A DNA stretch of 37,069 nucleotides from Rathayibacter tanaceti (GTDB taxonomy: Bacteria > Actinomycetota > Actinomycetes > Actinomycetales > Microbacteriaceae). Position 1 is the first letter of the stretch. The number at the start of each line of letters is the position of its first letter. Positions 21,308 to 28,543 of this stretch are shown here, in pieces. The translations under genes were made by a program, and so were the position numbers. The stretch covers positions 1 to 37,069 of the forward strand of contig NZ_LIIN01000013.1 in NCBI RefSeq assembly GCF_001634385.1. Reading direction: 5' to 3'. The notes beneath the pieces were generated by a model. The model searched no databases, was not told the origin of the DNA, and was given only the letters and a program-made list of their open reading frames with translations.

Positions 21308-22105
21308 TCAGCGGGGGAGGCGGCGCAGGCCACCCCGGGGCGGGACGAGCACGGGGGTCGGCCAGCGGGGGCTGAGGTCGTCGCCGAGGGTGACGCGGCG
21401 GAGCTTGCGTCCGACGAGGGGGAGGACCCAGTCGGCTGCCCAGCGCTGCTGGTCGCGGAGCCACTCGCGCGGAGTGAGCGGTTCGGGTGCCTCCCACGGG
21501 CCGGTCGAGAGGGTGTGCGGCACGCCGAGGGTGTCGAGCACCCGTCCGGCGAGGACGCGGTGGCCCCGCTTCGAGAGGTGCATCCGATCGGGGGCCCACA
21601 TCATCGGAGAACGGAACTCCTGCATCCGCCAGTAGTCGATCAGGATCGCACCGCGCTCGCGGGCGATCCGGCGGACGGCGCTGTTGTAGAGGCGGTTGCG
21701 GCGCACGAACATCCGCGGTGCGGGCAGGCCGGGGATGTCGAAGCCGGTGAAGAGAACGAGGGAGGCGCCGGTCGTGGCGAGCGCGTCGACCAGTGCCTCG
21801 TAGCGCTCGATCATGTCGGCCATGTCGGTGCCCAGATCGAGGATGTCGTTGCCGCCCGCGTAGAGGGTCACCAGGGTGGGCTCGAGCTTGAGTGCCGGAG
21901 CGAGCTGCTCGTCGACGATCGCCGCGAGGCGCTTCGACCGGATGGCGAGGTTCGCGTACTCCCAGCCCGGCTCGGCCCGTGCGAGGCGGTCCGCGACCCG
22001 GTCGGCCCAGCCGCGCACGCCGTTGGGCAGGCGCTGGTGCGGATCGCCGACGCCCTCGGTGAAGGAGTCGCCGAGAGCGACGTAGCGGCGACGGCGTTCC
22101 CCCAT
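21308..22105 (-). CDS. SGNH/GDSL hydrolase
   Basis: A 265-residue esterase/lipase-type hydrolase of the SGNH superfamily. Block I is YVALGDSFTEGVG with the nucleophilic Ser, block III is YAGGNDILDL and block V is APDRMHLSKRGHRV with the catalytic Asp and His. No signal peptide or membrane segment, so probably cytoplasmic. The C-terminal 70 residues, with many Trp and Pro, extend past the catalytic domain, as in the actinobacterial subgroup. Substrate unknown. Confidence 0.9.
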   Translation of the reverse strand: MGERRRRYVALGDSFTEGVGDPHQRLPNGVRGWADRVADRLARAEPGWEYANLAIRSKRLAAIVDEQLAPALKLEPTLVTLYAGGNDILDLGTDMADMIERYEALVDALATTGASLVLFTGFDIPGLPAPRMFVRRNRLYNSAVRRIARERGAILIDYWRMQEFRSPMMWAPDRMHLSKRGHRVLAGRVLDTLGVPHTLSTGPWEAPEPLTPREWLRDQQRWAADWVLPLVGRKLRRVTLGDDLSPRWPTPVLVPPRGGLRRLPR

Positions 22106-22200
22106 CCGCCCAGCCTCCCCCGCGCGGGAGGACGGCGGGTGTCCGCGGGGTGACCGGCGGACGGCGGCGGGCTCGGAGCCTCCTGCGAGGTGCGCGCGGC

Positions 22201-22206
22201 TAGGGT
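22201..22206 (+). promoter_or_regulatory. TAGGGT -10 box, probably leaderless
   Basis: TAGGGT ends six bases before the GTG at 22213, the spacing seen at 8313 and 15988, so the downstream gene is probably read from a leaderless message. Confidence 0.45.
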
Positions 22207-22212
22207 GTTGCG

Positions 22213-22691
22213 GTGATCGAGGACAGACGGGGTCGCTCCCCGGAGGGCGAGGACGAGGACGGCATCGACGCGGACGCGCTGGAGTGGGCGGGCGAGGACG
22301 CGGATCCGACGTTGTCCCCCGGCGAGGCGCGCGTGCGCCGCGTCCCGCGCGTCGCGGCGGAGGACGTCGAGGACGAGTCCGTCGCTGACGCCGCCTCGTC
22401 CTCCGCCCTCCTGATCGGCGCGGGCATCGCGGCCGGCCTCTACCTCCTGTACACGATCGCCTGGCTCATCACCGCCACGCGGCAGGGGCCGGTGGCCGAC
22501 TCGTCCTTCGCGGGTGATCCGCTCGGCGGCGGGCTCTACTCGCTCGGCCTCTGGCTCGCGGTCGCCGCGCCGGCCACGTGGTTCGCCGTCGTCCTGCTCG
22601 CCTCGGGCGGGTCTCGGGTGCGTACCCGCGTGCTCTGGCTCGTCGCCGGGCTCGTGCTGCTCGCCCGCTGCCGTTCCTGAAGGGGGCGTGA
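22213..22691 (+). CDS. Conserved small membrane protein, probable frameshift at the 3' end
   Basis: A membrane protein of about 159 residues, with an acidic N-terminal half (DADALEWAGEDADPTLS) and two or three hydrophobic segments (SSSALLIGAGIAAGLYLLYTIAWL; LGLWLAVAAPATWFAVVLLAS; VLWLVAGLVLLA). It resembles small actinobacterial proteins often mislabelled as DNA polymerase III gamma/tau. As written the frame stops at 22680; adding one C to the CCC at 22664-22666 gives a C-terminus LPFLKGA and a TGA overlapping the next ATG (TGATG at 22689-22693), the pattern expected of a coupled pair. The end given assumes this correction. Confidence 0.65.
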
Positions 22692-23071
22692 TGACCGCAT
22701 CGACCCGGGCCACTCTCGGCGGGAGGGGGCCGCGCGATCGGCCGGGCCGCCGCCTGCTGGCCTCCGTGCTGATCGCTGCCGCCTTCGCCCTGTTCTTCGC
22801 GTGGGACGTCTGGGAGGCGGTCGGCAACCTCCTGGGCCTGCGCGCCTATGCCGCCTCGCTGGGCACCGATCTCAATCCGACCGGCTGGACGGTGCTCGTG
22901 CTCGGCCTGGTGCTGCCGGTGCTCTGCTTCGTCGTCGCGCTCGTGCTCGGCCGACGGCGGGGAGTCGCGGTGCGGGCCGGAATCCTGGCCGCGGCGCTCT
23001 GTCTCTCGGCCGCGCTCTCGCTCGACGTGCAGCTCATCCTCGGCGTCGAGAGCCTGGTCTCGCTGAGCTGA
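22691..23071 (+). CDS. Small membrane protein
   Basis: A 126-residue protein with a basic N-terminus and three predicted membrane helices (roughly residues 22-42, 65-85, 95-120). Its ATG overlaps the restored stop of the preceding gene, so the two are likely translated together. No family recognised beyond the general small-actinobacterial-membrane-protein type. Confidence 0.65.
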   Translation: MTASTRATLGGRGPRDRPGRRLLASVLIAAAFALFFAWDVWEAVGNLLGLRAYAASLGTDLNPTGWTVLVLGLVLPVLCFVVALVLGRRRGVAVRAGILAAALCLSAALSLDVQLILGVESLVSLS

Positions 23072-23188
23072 GCGCAGCGGGCGTCACACCGCGCGGGGCG
23101 CGGGCACGCCTCCGCTACAGTGACGGGGGGCTGCCGACGCCCCCGCCTCGGTGCCCGCTCCGTCCCCTCTCCGAAGGAAGCGCCTCTC

Positions 23189-24781
23189 GTGACAAAGCCG
23201 GTCGTCCTGATCGCCGAAGAACTCTCTCCCGCCACCGTGGACGCTCTCGGTCCCGACTTCGAGGTCCGCTCCGTGGACGGCACCGACCGCCCGGCGCTGC
23301 TCGAGGCCCTCGGCTCGGCGCACGCGATCCTCGTCCGCTCGGCGACGCAGGTCGACGCGGAGGCGATCGCCGCTGCCCCTTCGCTCCAGGTCATCGCGCG
23401 CGCGGGCGTGGGCCTCGACAACGTCGACATCACCGCGGCGACGGCCGCGGGCGTCATGGTCGTGAACGCGCCGACGTCCAACATCATCTCGGCGGCGGAG
23501 CTGACCGTCGGCCACATCCTCAGCCTCGCCCGACACATCCCGGCCGCGCACAGCGCCCTCGCGCAGGGCCTCTGGAAGCGCTCGAAGTACACCGGCGTCG
23601 AGCTCTACGAGAAGACCGTCGGCATCATCGGCCTCGGCCGCATCGGCGCGCTGATCGCCGCGCGCCTCCAGGCCTTCGGGGTGGACGTCATCGCCTACGA
23701 CCCCTACGTGACGAGCGCGCGCGCGCAGCAGCTCGGCGTCACGCTGGTCTCCCTCGAGGACCTGCTCGCGCAGAGCGACTTCATCACGATCCACATGCCC
23801 AAGACGCCGGAGACGACGGGAATGATCTCGGACGAGCAGCTCGCACTGATGAAGCCGACGGCGTTCGTCGTCAACGTCGCTCGGGGCGGTCTGATCGACG
23901 AGGAGGCGCTGCACCGCGCCCTCGTCGCGGGCACGATCGCCGGCGCCGGGCTCGACGTGTTCGTGAAGGAGCCGCCGGTGGGCTCGCCGCTGCTCGCCCT
24001 CGAGAACGTGGTCGTCACTCCGCACCTCGGTGCGTCGACCGATGAGGCGCAGGAGAAGGCCGGCGTCTCGGTCGCCCGCTCGGTGCGCCTGGCCCTCTCC
24101 GGCGAACTCGTGCCCGACGCGGTGAACGTCGCCGGCGGTGTTATCGACGAGTACGTGCGTCCCGGCATCCCGCTGATCGAGAAGCTCGGCCAGGTCTTCT
24201 CCGGCCTCGCCGACTCGCCGATCACCTCGATCGACGTCGAGGTGCGCGGCGAGCTCGCCGGCTACGACGTCAAGGTGCTCAAGCTCGCGGCGCTCAAGGG
24301 CGTGTTCACCAACGTCGTGTCCGAGACGGTCTCGTACGTGAACGCCCCGGTGCTCGCCGAGCAGCGCGGCATCGAGGTGCGCCTGATCACCGAGGAGGTC
24401 TCGGACGAGTACCGCAATGTGATCACCCTGCGCGGCGCGCTCTCGGACGGATCGCAGATCTCTGTCTCCGGCACGCTCACCGGCACGAAGCAGGTCGAGA
24501 AGATCGTCGCGATCAACGGCTACGACGTCGAAGTGCCGATCGCGAAGCACCTCGTGGTGATGAGCTACGTCGATCGGCCGGGCATCGTCGCGGTCTACGG
24601 TCGCGAGTTCGGCGAGGCCGAGGTGAACATCGCAGGCATGCAGATCGCGCGCACCGAGGCGGGCGGCAAGGCCCTCTCGGTGATCACCATCGACTCGCCC
24701 GCCCCCGACGGCCTGCTCGAGAAGGTCCGAGTCGCGATCGACGCCGACCTCATGCGGGAGATCGACATCACCGAGCAGTGA
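23189..24781 (+). CDS. serA: D-3-phosphoglycerate dehydrogenase
   Basis: A 530-residue long-form enzyme committing 3-phosphoglycerate to serine synthesis. The catalytic/NAD domain has RAGVGLDNVDI, the Rossmann motif GIIGLGRIG, the active-site Arg in NVARGGLIDEEAL and the catalytic His in VVTPHLGAST. After residue about 315 come the intervening allosteric substrate-binding domain and a C-terminal ACT domain (HLVVMSYVDRPGIVAVYG...) that binds serine for feedback inhibition. The GTG start has AAGGAAG at a good distance. A short GGGGGC...GCCCCC hairpin lies in the leader (about 23124-23147). Overlaps phzF by four bases. Confidence 0.95.
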   Translation: MTKPVVLIAEELSPATVDALGPDFEVRSVDGTDRPALLEALGSAHAILVRSATQVDAEAIAAAPSLQVIARAGVGLDNVDITAATAAGVMVVNAPTSNIISAAELTVGHILSLARHIPAAHSALAQGLWKRSKYTGVELYEKTVGIIGLGRIGALIAARLQAFGVDVIAYDPYVTSARAQQLGVTLVSLEDLLAQSDFITIHMPKTPETTGMISDEQLALMKPTAFVVNVARGGLIDEEALHRALVAGTIAGAGLDVFVKEPPVGSPLLALENVVVTPHLGASTDEAQEKAGVSVARSVRLALSGELVPDAVNVAGGVIDEYVRPGIPLIEKLGQVFSGLADSPITSIDVEVRGELAGYDVKVLKLAALKGVFTNVVSETVSYVNAPVLAEQRGIEVRLITEEVSDEYRNVITLRGALSDGSQISVSGTLTGTKQVEKIVAINGYDVEVPIAKHLVVMSYVDRPGIVAVYGREFGEAEVNIAGMQIARTEAGGKALSVITIDSPAPDGLLEKVRVAIDADLMREIDITEQ

Positions 24782-25623
24782 GCGCCGTAGCCGCGCGGAG
24801 GTTCGCGCAGGTCGACGTCTTCGGGGCGGAGCCGTTCCGCGGCAACCCGGTCGCGGTGGTGGTCGACGCAGACGGCGTCGACGACGACGCGATGGCGGCG
24901 TTCGCGCGGTGGACGAACCTCTCGGAGACGACCTTCCTGCTGCGGCCGATCGATCCCGCCGCCGACTACCGGCTGCGGATCTTCACCCCCGGAGGCGAGC
25001 TCCCCTTCGCCGGCCACCCGACGCTCGGCAGCGCGCACGCCTGGCTGGCCGCCGGGGGAGCGCCGCGGAGCGAGGGCGTGCTGGTGCAGGAGTGCGCGGT
25101 GGGCCTCGTGCGGCTGCGGCTGAGCGAGGCGGGCATCGCGTTCGCGGCACCTCCGCGGCGACGCACCGGCCCGGTCGACGAGTCGATCCTGGAGCGGGTG
25201 GCGGTGGCGCTGCGGATCCCGCGGGTCGAGATCCTCGACCACGAGTGGGTCGACAACGGTCCTGGCTGGCTCGCGGTGCGCCTCGCCTCGGCGGAGCAGG
25301 TGCTCGCGCTCGACCCGGACCAGGCACTGCTCGCCGGACTGGCGGTCGGCGTCGTCGGGGAGCATCCCGAGGGCGGCGAGTGCGCTATCGAGGTGCGGGC
25401 CTTCGTCCCGGACGTCGGGGTGCCCGAGGACCCGGTGACGGGGAGTCTGAACGCGGGGATCGCGCAGTGGCTGATCGGGAACGGCGTCCTCCCCGAGCGG
25501 TACACCGCGGCTCAGGGGACCGTTCTCGGCCGCAGCGGCCGGGTCCTGGTCGAGCGCGCGGGCGAGGACGTCTGGATCGGCGGCGCGACGGCGACGCTGA
25601 TCGACGGGACCGTGGCGCTCTAG
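24778..25623 (+). CDS. PhzF-family epimerase/isomerase
   Basis: A 281-residue PhzF-fold protein (diaminopimelate-epimerase-like). It has the family start FAQVDVFGAEPFRGNPVAVVV, the catalytic Glu in NLSETTFLL, the LRIFTPGGELPFAGHPTLGSA block and the second-half GVPEDPVTGSLNAGIAQWL. Its GTG overlaps the serA stop by four bases, so it belongs to the serA message. True phenazine genes are absent; the substrate is unknown. Its stop overlaps the convergent Fe-ADH-like gene at a CTAG. Confidence 0.9.
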   Translation: MSAVAARRFAQVDVFGAEPFRGNPVAVVVDADGVDDDAMAAFARWTNLSETTFLLRPIDPAADYRLRIFTPGGELPFAGHPTLGSAHAWLAAGGAPRSEGVLVQECAVGLVRLRLSEAGIAFAAPPRRRTGPVDESILERVAVALRIPRVEILDHEWVDNGPGWLAVRLASAEQVLALDPDQALLAGLAVGVVGEHPEGGECAIEVRAFVPDVGVPEDPVTGSLNAGIAQWLIGNGVLPERYTAAQGTVLGRSGRVLVERAGEDVWIGGATATLIDGTVAL

Positions 25624-26831
25624 GACTGTGCGGGCGGTGCTGGCGTCCGCGGTGACGCGCCTCCGGTGCCTGTCGCCTCGCTCAGCACGGCGAGCAGCTC
25701 GTCTCGACCGACGCGGGCGAGGTGCGGCGACGGCGGTCCCCACGCCGACAGGATCCGCGCGGTCAGGGCGTCGACGTCCACCTCGGCGGACGGGGCGGGC
25801 AGCGACCATCGCGCCGCGAGGACGCCCAGGGCCGACTCGTCTCCCGGCGGCAGGCCGATGGCGCTCAGGACCGCGCCGGAGGCGGTACCGCGACGTCGGG
25901 CGGATCCCCACGCTCGCGCACCGAGCCGCGCTCGCCGATCGATCACGGGGAGCAGCGCGCTGAGGCAGCTGACCTTGGACGCTCCGGTGACGGAGGCGAG
26001 CTCGTGGGCGAGGAACCAGCCGGGGAAGGCGAATGCGGTGCGCCCCGCGTGCATGGCGGGTGCGTGGCTCAGCCCGCTGAGCCGGGCGATCTCGAGCAGC
26101 ACCTCATCGCCGACCGGCTCACCGCGCCGCGAGGAGACGGTGTCGCCGAGCACGGCGAGCCTGCCCGCGGTGGCGAGGGCGAGCTGGTCCGCGCCCGGAT
26201 GGGAGGACGGGCTGGCGTAGGGCTCGATCGTGCGCGCGAGGGCCTCGTAGACGCCGGAGAGGATCGCGTCGGTGCCGAGCGAGCGGGTGAACGCGGCGTC
26301 GAGGACAGCCGCCTCCGGGCGCAGCACCTCGCCCGAGACGAGGAAGCGACGGTCCGCGGCGTCGAGGACGGCGTTGGTGTTGCGCTCGGATCCGGTGCCG
26401 AGGGTGGTCGGGAGGGCGATCAGGGGTAGCGGCGAGGCCGCCGTGTCGAGGCGCACGTGGCCGGGAGCCGATTCCGTCGCCGACCGCAGCTCGGCCCCCG
26501 CCGCCGCTGCTCGTGCCAGTTTCGCGCGGTCGATGACCGACCCCCCGCCGAACGCTAGCACGGCTGAGAATCCTCGAAGCGCACGCGCATCCTCGAGAAC
26601 CGCCTCGAGTTCGGGTGGACCGCTGACCGGGCGCACGAGAGGCTCGCGCGAGTCCCACGCCACTGCCGCGAGCAGAGCCTTCGTCGAGGGGGCCGTGAGA
26701 AGTGCTCGGTCGGCGAAGACGACCACTCCCTCGGTCGACTCGCGCTCTCTTCCGCCCGCTCGCACGCACAGCGCGCGTATGCCCTCTGCGTCGAATCCTG
26801 TCAAGACAGAAGTGGTCGTCGTCGAGGGCAT
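25620..26831 (-). CDS. Fe-ADH-like dehydrogenase, divergent to the RiPP precursor
   Basis: A 403-residue protein with the iron-type alcohol dehydrogenase/dehydroquinate-synthase fold: the NAD-binding FGGGSVIDRAK (94-104) and PTTLGTGSERN (141-151) are clear. The metal site is degenerate: the usual D-A-L-x-H is E-A-L-A-R (196-200), one His (277, AHEL) remains, and the second His region reads SKVSCLSALLP. It starts 132 bases from the RiPP precursor on the other strand and shares a palindromic promoter region with it. Known family link: daptide pathways use an Fe-ADH homologue to oxidatively decarboxylate a C-terminal Thr, and this precursor ends in Thr. That role here is inference; a normal alcohol dehydrogenase looks unlikely. 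Confidence 0.75.
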   Translation of the reverse strand: MPSTTTTSVLTGFDAEGIRALCVRAGGRERESTEGVVVFADRALLTAPSTKALLAAVAWDSREPLVRPVSGPPELEAVLEDARALRGFSAVLAFGGGSVIDRAKLARAAAAGAELRSATESAPGHVRLDTAASPLPLIALPTTLGTGSERNTNAVLDAADRRFLVSGEVLRPEAAVLDAAFTRSLGTDAILSGVYEALARTIEPYASPSSHPGADQLALATAGRLAVLGDTVSSRRGEPVGDEVLLEIARLSGLSHAPAMHAGRTAFAFPGWFLAHELASVTGASKVSCLSALLPVIDRRARLGARAWGSARRRGTASGAVLSAIGLPPGDESALGVLAARWSLPAPSAEVDVDALTARILSAWGPPSPHLARVGRDELLAVLSEATGTGGASPRTPAPPAQS

Positions 26832-26852
26832 AAGTAGTACTCCGTTCGGGTC

Positions 26853-26883
26853 TTGACGTGATCATCTCACGTACTGCTAGGGT
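26853..26883 (+). promoter_or_regulatory. Promoter of the RiPP precursor gene
   Basis: TTGACG (26853-26858) and TAGGGT (26878-26883) fit -35 and -10 boxes with a slightly long 19-base spacer. The message would have a leader of about 75 bases before the ATG at 26964. It is the only good promoter seen upstream of the cluster. Confidence 0.55.
26856..26872. promoter_or_regulatory. Inverted repeat in the shared precursor/Fe-ADH promoter region
   Basis: ACGTGA (26856-26861) and TCACGT (26867-26872) form a perfect 6-base inverted repeat around TCATC. It overlaps the -35 box and spacer of the precursor promoter and lies about 25 bases before the Fe-ADH start, so a dimeric regulator here could control both directions. 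No regulator gene lies in the cluster itself. Confidence 0.4.
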
Positions 26884-26963
26884 TCGAGAGCTTGCCGGGG
26901 AGGGTGGCGAAAGCGTCGGCCTTGGCTCGCATTCCTAATCACACAACAAGCAAGGGGGAAGTC

Positions 26964-27128
26964 ATGGAACGGAGCCTGCTGAGCGGTTACACCGCTTATG
27001 CGTCGCCGACGGAGATCCAGAGCATCGTGCTCAACGACGCAGAGCTGGGAGACGTCGGAACGTCTGTCAGCCTCAGCGTCAGCGTGAGCTACTCGCTGTC
27101 GTTCTCCTGGTCCTGGTCCTGGACCTGA
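26964..27128 (+). CDS. RiPP precursor peptide with a strictly alternating Ser-hydrophobic core
   Basis: A 54-residue precursor. Leader: residues 1-32 or so, with MERSLLSGYTAY and IQSIVLNDAELGDVG, acidic toward its end, a plausible enzyme-binding region. Core: from Thr33, Ser occupies every even position 34-52 (ten Ser), and positions 35-53 are V, L, V, V, Y, L, F, W, W, W; the last residue is Thr54. There is no Cys, Lys or charged residue in the core. The Ser codons come from both families (TCT, AGC, TCG, TCC), so the pattern is held at protein level and not just by DNA repeat, although (TCCTGG)x3 occurs at 27105-27122. AAGGGGGAA lies just upstream of the ATG. Followed by a hairpin and a class V-like modification operon. 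Confidence 0.9.
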   Translation: MERSLLSGYTAYASPTEIQSIVLNDAELGDVGTSVSLSVSVSYSLSFSWSWSWT

Positions 27129-27151
27129 TCCGTCTAACGACGGGTTCCTGA

Positions 27152-27188
27152 TCGGCGCCGGGCCGCCCCCACGGCGGCTCGGCGCCGA
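27152..27188 (+). terminator. Hairpin after the precursor gene (attenuator or partial terminator)
   Basis: Arms 27152-27167 and 27173-27188 pair over 16 bases with one G-U around a 5-base loop, 24 bases after the precursor stop, followed by a pyrimidine-rich stretch. In RiPP clusters such a structure commonly gives an excess of precursor message over enzyme message. A second, weaker hairpin (27263-27287, CTCTTCT with AGAAGAG) lies before the next gene. Confidence 0.65.
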
Positions 27189-27400
27189 CTTCCCTCTTCT
27201 CGATCGTGATCCCCGTTCGAGTCGAATTCCTTGTCCGCCGTCGTCGATCTCGTTTCTCCCGGCTCTTCTCTCGGGTGAGCAGAAGAGAGATCGAGAAAGA
27301 CGGACTGTGCGCGCCTTCCCGGTGGAGGCGACCGGAGCCACCCCGCCCGGCGGACTTCTCCCCACCCGAGAACACGACAGGAACTGCGAGGTCTCCGGTG

Positions 27401-28543
27401 ATGACGACCAGCCCGACGACGGCCGCGGCGATCGACCTGCTCACCTCCTGGGAGCCGGTCTCGCAGGACGAGATCGACCGCCGTCTGAGCCCTGCGCACC
27501 GCATCGGCCCCGAGTCGGCCGTGCTCCAGACCGTCCAGGCGATCCGCCTCAGCCGCCCCCGACTCCTGCGCTCGACGCGCGAATCCGACCGTCTCACAGC
27601 CCTCCATGTCGAGTCGGAGGCCGGAATTCCGGGCGTCGTCTACGTCCAGGAGACCGCGGAGGGCAGGCTCGAGGGCCTGCGTCTGGCCACTCCCGTTCCC
27701 CGCCTCGTCGGCGCGGAGGACCTCCACCATGCTCTCTCGGCCGTGGCGAGGACGGTCTCGGTGCTGATCCGCGACGGAGCCGGCCTCGAGCGCGCGGGCG
27801 CCGATGTCGTCGCCGGCTCGTCGTTGATGAAGCTGTTCCTCCTCGACGCGGCGCTGGGCGCCGTCGAGTCCGGCGAGTTCTCTCTCGCCACCGAATGCCT
27901 CATCCGCGCGTCGGACATCTCGTATCTGAGCAGCGGCCTGACGACCGCGCACATCGGCAGGCCCGTGTCGATCCGCGATCTCTGCTCGCTGATGATCCTG
28001 CGGTCCGACAATAGTGCTGCAGACATTCTTCTTCGCATTCTCGGTCCAGAGAGGATTCTCTCCACAGCCGAATCGCACGGCCTGTCGCGCACGATCAACA
28101 CTCCACTTCTCTCGACGAGGGACTACTTCAGCCGCGCCTGGGGTGCGGGAATGGATCCAGCCGCCGACCATGCCGATATCGACGCCCTTCTTCGCGCGAA
28201 CGCTCTGGAGGAGATCCGGTACACGGACGGTCTGGACTATTTCATGACACTCGAGTCGGTCGACAGCGTGATGCGCCGCCTGTCCGAGCGGCCGTGGACT
28301 CCGTGGCTGACGGAGAATCGATCCGAAAGTGCGCCGATCGTGCAGTTCAAAGGCGGCTCCGCGCCGGGCGTCCTCGCCGGTTCATGGCTGCTCGTGGCCC
28401 CCGATTCGGTGAGGGGACTGACTTTCTGCTTGAATGGGGATCAGCCGCTCGGTGCGATCGAGGAAGTCTATGCATTCACGTGCGCCGAGGCGGTGCTCAC
28501 GACGGGGGACGTGTCGCAGAGCGACGGGACGAGGGGGGTCTGA
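27401..28543 (+). CDS. Class A beta-lactamase-fold serine hydrolase of the RiPP cluster
   Basis: A 380-residue protein. Residues 1-105 are a divergent N-terminal region; the rest is a penicillin-binding/class A beta-lactamase fold with all three active-site boxes: S141-L-M-K144 (SxxK), S202-D-N204 (SDN) and K317-G-G319 (KTG-like). There is no signal peptide, so it acts in the cytoplasm and is not an antibiotic-resistance enzyme. It is the first gene after the precursor and its TGA overlaps the kinase ATG (TGATG). Relatives of this fold cleave bonds next to D-Ala, which fits a peptide thought to contain D-Ala; leader removal, proofreading or self-protection are possible roles. This role is inference. 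Confidence 0.8.
   Translation: MTTSPTTAAAIDLLTSWEPVSQDEIDRRLSPAHRIGPESAVLQTVQAIRLSRPRLLRSTRESDRLTALHVESEAGIPGVVYVQETAEGRLEGLRLATPVPRLVGAEDLHHALSAVARTVSVLIRDGAGLERAGADVVAGSSLMKLFLLDAALGAVESGEFSLATECLIRASDISYLSSGLTTAHIGRPVSIRDLCSLMILRSDNSAADILLRILGPERILSTAESHGLSRTINTPLLSTRDYFSRAWGAGMDPAADHADIDALLRANALEEIRYTDGLDYFMTLESVDSVMRRLSERPWTPWLTENRSESAPIVQFKGGSAPGVLAGSWLLVAPDSVRGLTFCLNGDQPLGAIEEVYAFTCAEAVLTTGDVSQSDGTRGV

Noticed and set aside
22213..22691. DNA polymerase III gamma/tau subunit
   Set aside because: Proteins like this are sometimes labelled so in databases, but it is a small membrane protein without AAA+ motifs.
24778..25623. PhzF as part of the RiPP cluster
   Set aside because: It overlaps serA and is convergent to the Fe-ADH-like gene, so it belongs to the serine operon. 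A tailoring role cannot be excluded but has no support.
26964..27128. Lanthipeptide or lasso precursor
   Set aside because: No Cys for lanthionine rings, and no lasso cyclase or RRE/protease pair in the window.
27216..27226. TTCGA-G-TCGAA palindrome before the serine hydrolase gene
   Set aside because: Short and in G/C-rich DNA where such motifs are common; no promoter element placed around it.
27401..28543. Antibiotic-resistance beta-lactamase
   Set aside because: No signal peptide, a long N-terminal extension, and tight coupling to RiPP genes. It uses the fold, but a resistance role is not supported.
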